A DNA stretch of 64,000 nt from Chrysophaeum taylorii. Lineage: Eukaryota > Sar > Pelagophyceae > Pelagomonadales > Pelagomonadaceae. Position numbers and translations under genes: made by a program. This document shows, piece by piece, positions 61,081 to 64,000 of the stretch. The notes beneath the pieces were generated by a model. The model worked only from the letters and a program-made list of their open reading frames with translations, did no database searches and was not told where the DNA came from. Each line of letters begins with the position of its first letter. Positions within the stretch are counted from its first letter, which is position 1. Location of the stretch: contig JAQMWT010000496.1 in the NCBI GenBank assembly GCA_029834535.1, positions 1-64,000 of the forward strand. Direction: 5' to 3'.

Positions 61081-62936
61081 TCAATAAACCCTTTGATGTC
61101 TCGTTGAACGTCTTAGCTCTAGTTTGTGCGGATCATGCGGGTCGTGGACACAGGAGTCTCGTAGTGTTCCGAGGCGCATCGAATTCCTCGTAATTACTGC
61201 GGGGTGAGACTCGTAGAAGTGCAAGACATTCGCGGGGTCCGCCTCCAAATCACGATTGCGCGCGTTCGTACCCAACATGCGACGCTAGCGCATAGTCGCC
61301 TTTTTCCACGACGTCCACGTGCCGTCCCATGTGTCGCCGGTGACGCGTGAATACCAAAGATGATGTTCGTGGACGTTGGCGCGCTTGAATTGAGGCGGCG
61401 GATTGTGCGGAGCGTCCTCGATTGTAATCGAGTTCGACTGAAGATCGTCACCACGATCTTGGCAGTGCGTTGCAATTACTTCGGCGCTGTGCAAATCTCT
61501 TAGATTTTCCGACAAATAGCCGCTTTCCTCGTCGACCAGGTCGCGAAATCTTGTTGCGTCCTCCGCCACGTACTCGAGGAATTCGTCCATAAGTTCGCGA
61601 CGAAGACGGCGCATGCGCGCACGCTGCGCTTCGCGCTCGCGGCCCAACGCCAAGATTGCAGACTCCGTAGCAGCATGAGCTTGTTTCTTTGTAGCATCGC
61701 GCACTCGTTCCTGACTTCGACGGTTGGCCTCGCGATGCCGCTCAGATTGCAAGATCGCAGCCTCGTCACCAGCTCGCATAGCCTCCCTGCGAGTGTCGCG
61801 GCATACGGCGTGGCGCAGACGATCAGCATCGCGTTGGTCCTCGAGCGCCCGCATCACGTCGTCGTCGCCGCCTTGTGCTTCTTCTAAGCGCGCATGACGC
61901 CGCTGCTGGTTACGCAGACCACCAGCCTCGCGTTCGTGCGCGAGCGCGCGCGTCGCGTCTTCGTCGCCGCCTTGTGCTTGTTCTAAGCGCTCATCACGCC
62001 GCTGGTGGTTGCGCAGACGATCAGCCTCGCGTTGGTCCTCGAGCGCGCGCATCGCGTCCTCGTCGCCGCCTTGTGCTTCTTCTAAGCGCCCATCACGCCG
62101 CTGGTGGTTCCGCACACGATTAGCCTCGCGTTGGTCCTCGAGCGCGCGCATCGCGTCCTCGTCGCCGCCTTGTGCTTCTTCTAAGCGCTCATCACGCCGC
62201 TGCTGGTTCCGCAGACGATTAGCCTCGCGTTGGTCCTCGAGCGCGCGCATCGCGTCCTCGTCGCCGCCTTGTGCTTCTTCTATGCGCTCATCACGCCGCT
62301 GCTGGTGAGTACGACGATCACCCTCGCGTTCACGCTCAAGTAGCATCGCCACATCCTCCTCTCCGGCAACCGCGGCTTCGCGACGAGCGGCGCGCTTCCA
62401 CGCAAGAACGGTGCGACTGTGTATTTTCTCGTCGCCATTCCACTCCTGGGCGAGAAAATTGAATACCAGTTTCTTTTAAAGGCATTTTGTGCGTCTTTCT
62501 TCTTCCCGCGTAAATCCGGCGGCGGGCATCGCCGAGAGGTATGCTCGAAATCCGGCGTTTCGTGCACCATGACATTCAGACGACTAGCCTCGCGTTGGTC
62601 CTCGAGCGCGCGCATCGCGCCCTCGTCGCCGCCTTGTGCTTCTTCTATGCGCTCATCACGCCGCTGCTGGTGAGTACGACGATTGCCCTCGCGTTCACGC
62701 TCAAGTAGCATCGCCACATCCTCCTCTCCGGCAACCGCGGCTTCGCGACGAGCGGCGCGCTTCCACGCACGAACGGTGCGACTGTATATTTTCTCGTCGC
62801 CATTCCACTCCTGGTCGAGAATAGTGGAATACCAGTTTCTTTTCAAAGCATTTTGCGCGTCTTTCTTCTTCCCGCGCAAATCCGGTGGCGGGCATCGCCG
62901 ACCGGTATGCACAAAATCCGGCGTTTCGTGCACCAT
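61081..62936 (-). CDS. Helitron ORF1, tandem-repeat charged protein
   Basis: Reading from 62936 (MVHETPDFVHTGRRCPPPDLRGKK), the protein has a basic segment ending RAARREAAVAGEEDVAMLLERERE. About six 33-residue repeats of the type DEDAMRALEDQREANRLRNQ and RRDERLEEAQGG follow, then a Glu/Arg-rich helix (REREAQRARMRRLRRELMDEFL) and a C-terminal part with VTGDTWDGTWTSWKK. A TAG at 61285 lies in frame. Beyond it the frame runs on (MLGTNARNRDLEADPANVLHFYE) to 61081. The repeats predict a long charged helix or coiled coil. Many Helitrons carry Arg-rich repeat N-termini, so this may be the start of the Rep protein, split by errors. The exact role is unknown. Confidence 0.6.
61860..62330 (-). repeat. 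99-bp tandem repeats in ORF1
   Basis: About five near-identical 99-bp units, each with CTCGAGCGCGCGCATCGCGT and CGCCGCCTTGTGCTTCTTC on the plus strand. They encode the 33-residue repeat. Units differ by few substitutions, and the length multiple of three keeps the frame. Confidence 0.9.
62206..62936 (-). repeat. Tandem duplication of about 366 bp in ORF1
   Basis: The segment starting ATGGTGCACGAAACGCCGGA on the minus strand begins at 62936 and again at about 62570. Each copy spans the basic segment and one 99-bp repeat. The second copy is frame-shifted at its AATTGAATACC stretch. Confidence 0.85.
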
Positions 62937-63019
62937 GACATTCCGTGTGCGTTTCGGCTTATCTTTTCGTAATCTTTTTTCTTGTTCCCTGAATTAGTGC
63001 TTTTTCCCTACATTACGGC

Positions 63020-63469
63020 TCGTTCTTCTTTCGTTCGAACTAAAAAGAAAATACTGAAGACTGACAGGACACACAGACAGACAGAGCTCGTGTAGACAGG
63101 CAGACAGACAGACAGACAGACTGACAGACAGACAGACAGACTGACAGACAGACAGGCGTGACGCACATTGAACTTCTCGTGTTTTGCGATCCGTTTAGTA
63201 TGCAATGTACTGATATACTGATCTGGCGAAAAAGAAAATACGGGTGACTGACAGGACACACACACAGACAGACAGACGTGACGCACATTGAACTTCCCGT
63301 TTTTTGCGATCCGTGTAGTATGCAATGTACTGATATACGGATCTGGCGACGACGGTTTCGCGCACGCATTAATCACCCGAAGAGCTTTGGCAAACACCTT
63401 CTCTTCGAGAGGGCTATTCTCTTCGAGAGGGCTATTCTCTTCGAGAGGGCTAGTTTTTCAACAGAAGGA
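63020..63469 (-). repeat. Helitron 5' terminal repeat block
   Basis: From the 5' end inward on the minus strand there are three tandem CTCTCGAAGAGAA-type units, then TTGCCAAAGCTCTTCGGGTG. Two copies of a unit of about 145 bp follow (CAGTACATTGCATACT, CGGATCG, GAAGTTCAATGTGCGTCACG, TGTC microsatellite, CCTGTCAGTC). The same block opens the two other Helitron copies here. It may hold the promoter and Rep-binding sites, which is inference. Confidence 0.75.
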
Positions 63470-63773
63470 TATTAAAATAAGGGAAAAGTCGAGTTCCCAA
63501 CCACCATATATGTTACGAATGGTATAAGGCGTTAGACTAGCGATAAGAGAAAGACGTAAGGATACTGGATACGTGGTGCAGGGGTAAGTGTCATAGCTTC
63601 CTGACACAGGTGCTGGAAAAGAAGGAAAAAGAAAAGGGGTAAGTGAGGTCCTCACACAGGTGCTGGAAAAAAAAAAAGAAAAAGGAAAAAGGGGTAAGTG
63701 AGACGCTCACAGAGTTGAGGAAGACGTCACAGAGGCGTTGTGGCAAGAAAAACAGCAGAGATCAGGGCGAAGA
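63470..63773 (-). other. 3' flank or LTR of copia-3, with purine-rich repeats
   Basis: No gene. Positions 63580-63720 have three imperfect units built on GGGGTAAGTGAG, CTCACACAGGTGCTGG and an A/G-rich run. The stretch lies directly downstream of a copia RNase H, so it is probably untranslated or LTR sequence into which the Helitron inserted. Confidence 0.5.
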
Positions 63774-64000
63774 TCACGAAGTGAGGTAAAGAGCACGAAG
63801 CCGGAGGAAGGAAGGAGCTTCCGTACTGCGGGTGAAAATGTCGCTAAGATTGTGAAGGCGAGGTATGTGTTTAAGATCAATGATGTGGTTGCGATGATAT
63901 TCGGCGGTACTGTAAAAGCGAATGTCAATATGGCGGGTGCGCCGTGTGAGACATTGGAGACGAACTTGGGTGACGGTGGTGCTATTATCAACATACATTG
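63774..64000 (-). pseudogene. Copia-3 RNase H C-terminus (runs off the window)
   Basis: The partial minus-strand frame reads MYVDNSTTVTQVRLQ, TRRTRHIDIRFYSTAEY, HIIDLKHIPRLHNLSDIFTR, stopping at 63774. The DN, RHIDIR and SDIFTR elements are the standard end of copia RNase H (DN.., KHIDIRYHF.., ADIFTK). The gene begins beyond position 64000, so whether it is intact is unknown. Confidence 0.85.

Larger units (their letters stand above)
51877..63469 (-). mobile_element. Complete autonomous Helitron
   Basis: The 5' end at 63469 is TCCTTCTGTTGAAAAACTAG preceded by A. The 3' end at 51877 is a GC-rich hairpin region followed by CTAA, then T. Insertion between A and T without duplication is the Helitron rule. 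It is 11.6 kb. It encodes a repeat-rich ORF1 and a Rep/helicase on the minus strand, and an extra ORF on the plus strand near the 3' end. The Rep frames contain shifts, so current activity is doubtful, yet the termini are intact. Confidence 0.93.

Noticed and set aside
61860-62330. Regularly spaced repeats as a CRISPR array
   Set aside because: The 99-bp units have no unique spacers, keep a reading frame and lie in a eukaryotic Helitron gene.

Overview
The window is nuclear DNA of a repeat-rich eukaryote. It holds one recognisable host gene, the endosomal/vacuolar tethering subunit VPS16, with a 113-bp GT-AG intron. Nearly everything else is transposon: Ty3/gypsy and Ty1/copia retroelements, a SINE-like family, a complete Helitron, hAT-type elements and an unclassified DDE-like transposase. 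A multicellular alga, perhaps a red alga, is my guess from the style of the elements and the sparse, short intron. This is low confidence, because no diagnostic gene is present. I see no rRNA, tRNA or CRISPR array.

Layout, left half. Positions 1-9112 are an inverted, diverged copy of 12795-22059, so arms of at least 9.1 kb flank a unique 3.7-kb spacer. Read along the right arm there is a gypsy element (gypsy-1: protease remnant, cytosine-C5 methyltransferase, RT, RNase H, damaged integrase, C-terminal domain, 3' LTR at 14543-14878). It is followed directly by a copia-like element (copia-1: gag-like, integrase, RT/RNase H and two further ORFs, X and Y). A 21-bp motif recurs at each domain or ORF boundary of copia-1. 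A second copia relic (22001-24853) carries a SINE-like insertion with target-site duplication. Positions 24861-28240 hold the gag region of a further retroelement (element 3, minus strand), whose 5' LTR is split by gypsy-2.

Middle. Gypsy-2 (28538-38267, minus) is full length with two LTRs of about 325 bp. It encodes gag, protease, the same kind of methyltransferase, RT, RNase H, integrase and the same conserved C-terminal domain as gypsy-1. Beyond it lie the rest of element 3's LTR, a C-rich tandem repeat (38690-38895) and a broken DDE-like transposase gene (39285-43484). Next come a second, longer SINE-like copy (44141-44496) and VPS16 (45309-48025, minus).

Right part. VPS16's upstream flank consists of Helitron ends, one of them 34 bp from its start codon. 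Helitron fragments (48059-50430) carry a nested 805-bp hAT-like element with perfect 18-bp terminal inverted repeats. An internally deleted hAT transposase relic follows (50612-51809). A complete Helitron (51877-63469, minus) encodes a tandem-repeat ORF1 and an HUH/Y2 Rep-PIF1-like helicase, and has an opposite-strand passenger ORF. The right edge carries the RNase H end of a third copia element.

Reading frames of most elements are broken by single-base shifts, often in homopolymers. This fits old copies, unpolished long-read sequence, or both. The most notable biology is a pair of gypsy elements that encode a DNA cytosine methyltransferase between protease and RT and share a post-integrase domain, together with the repeated boundary motif of copia-1.
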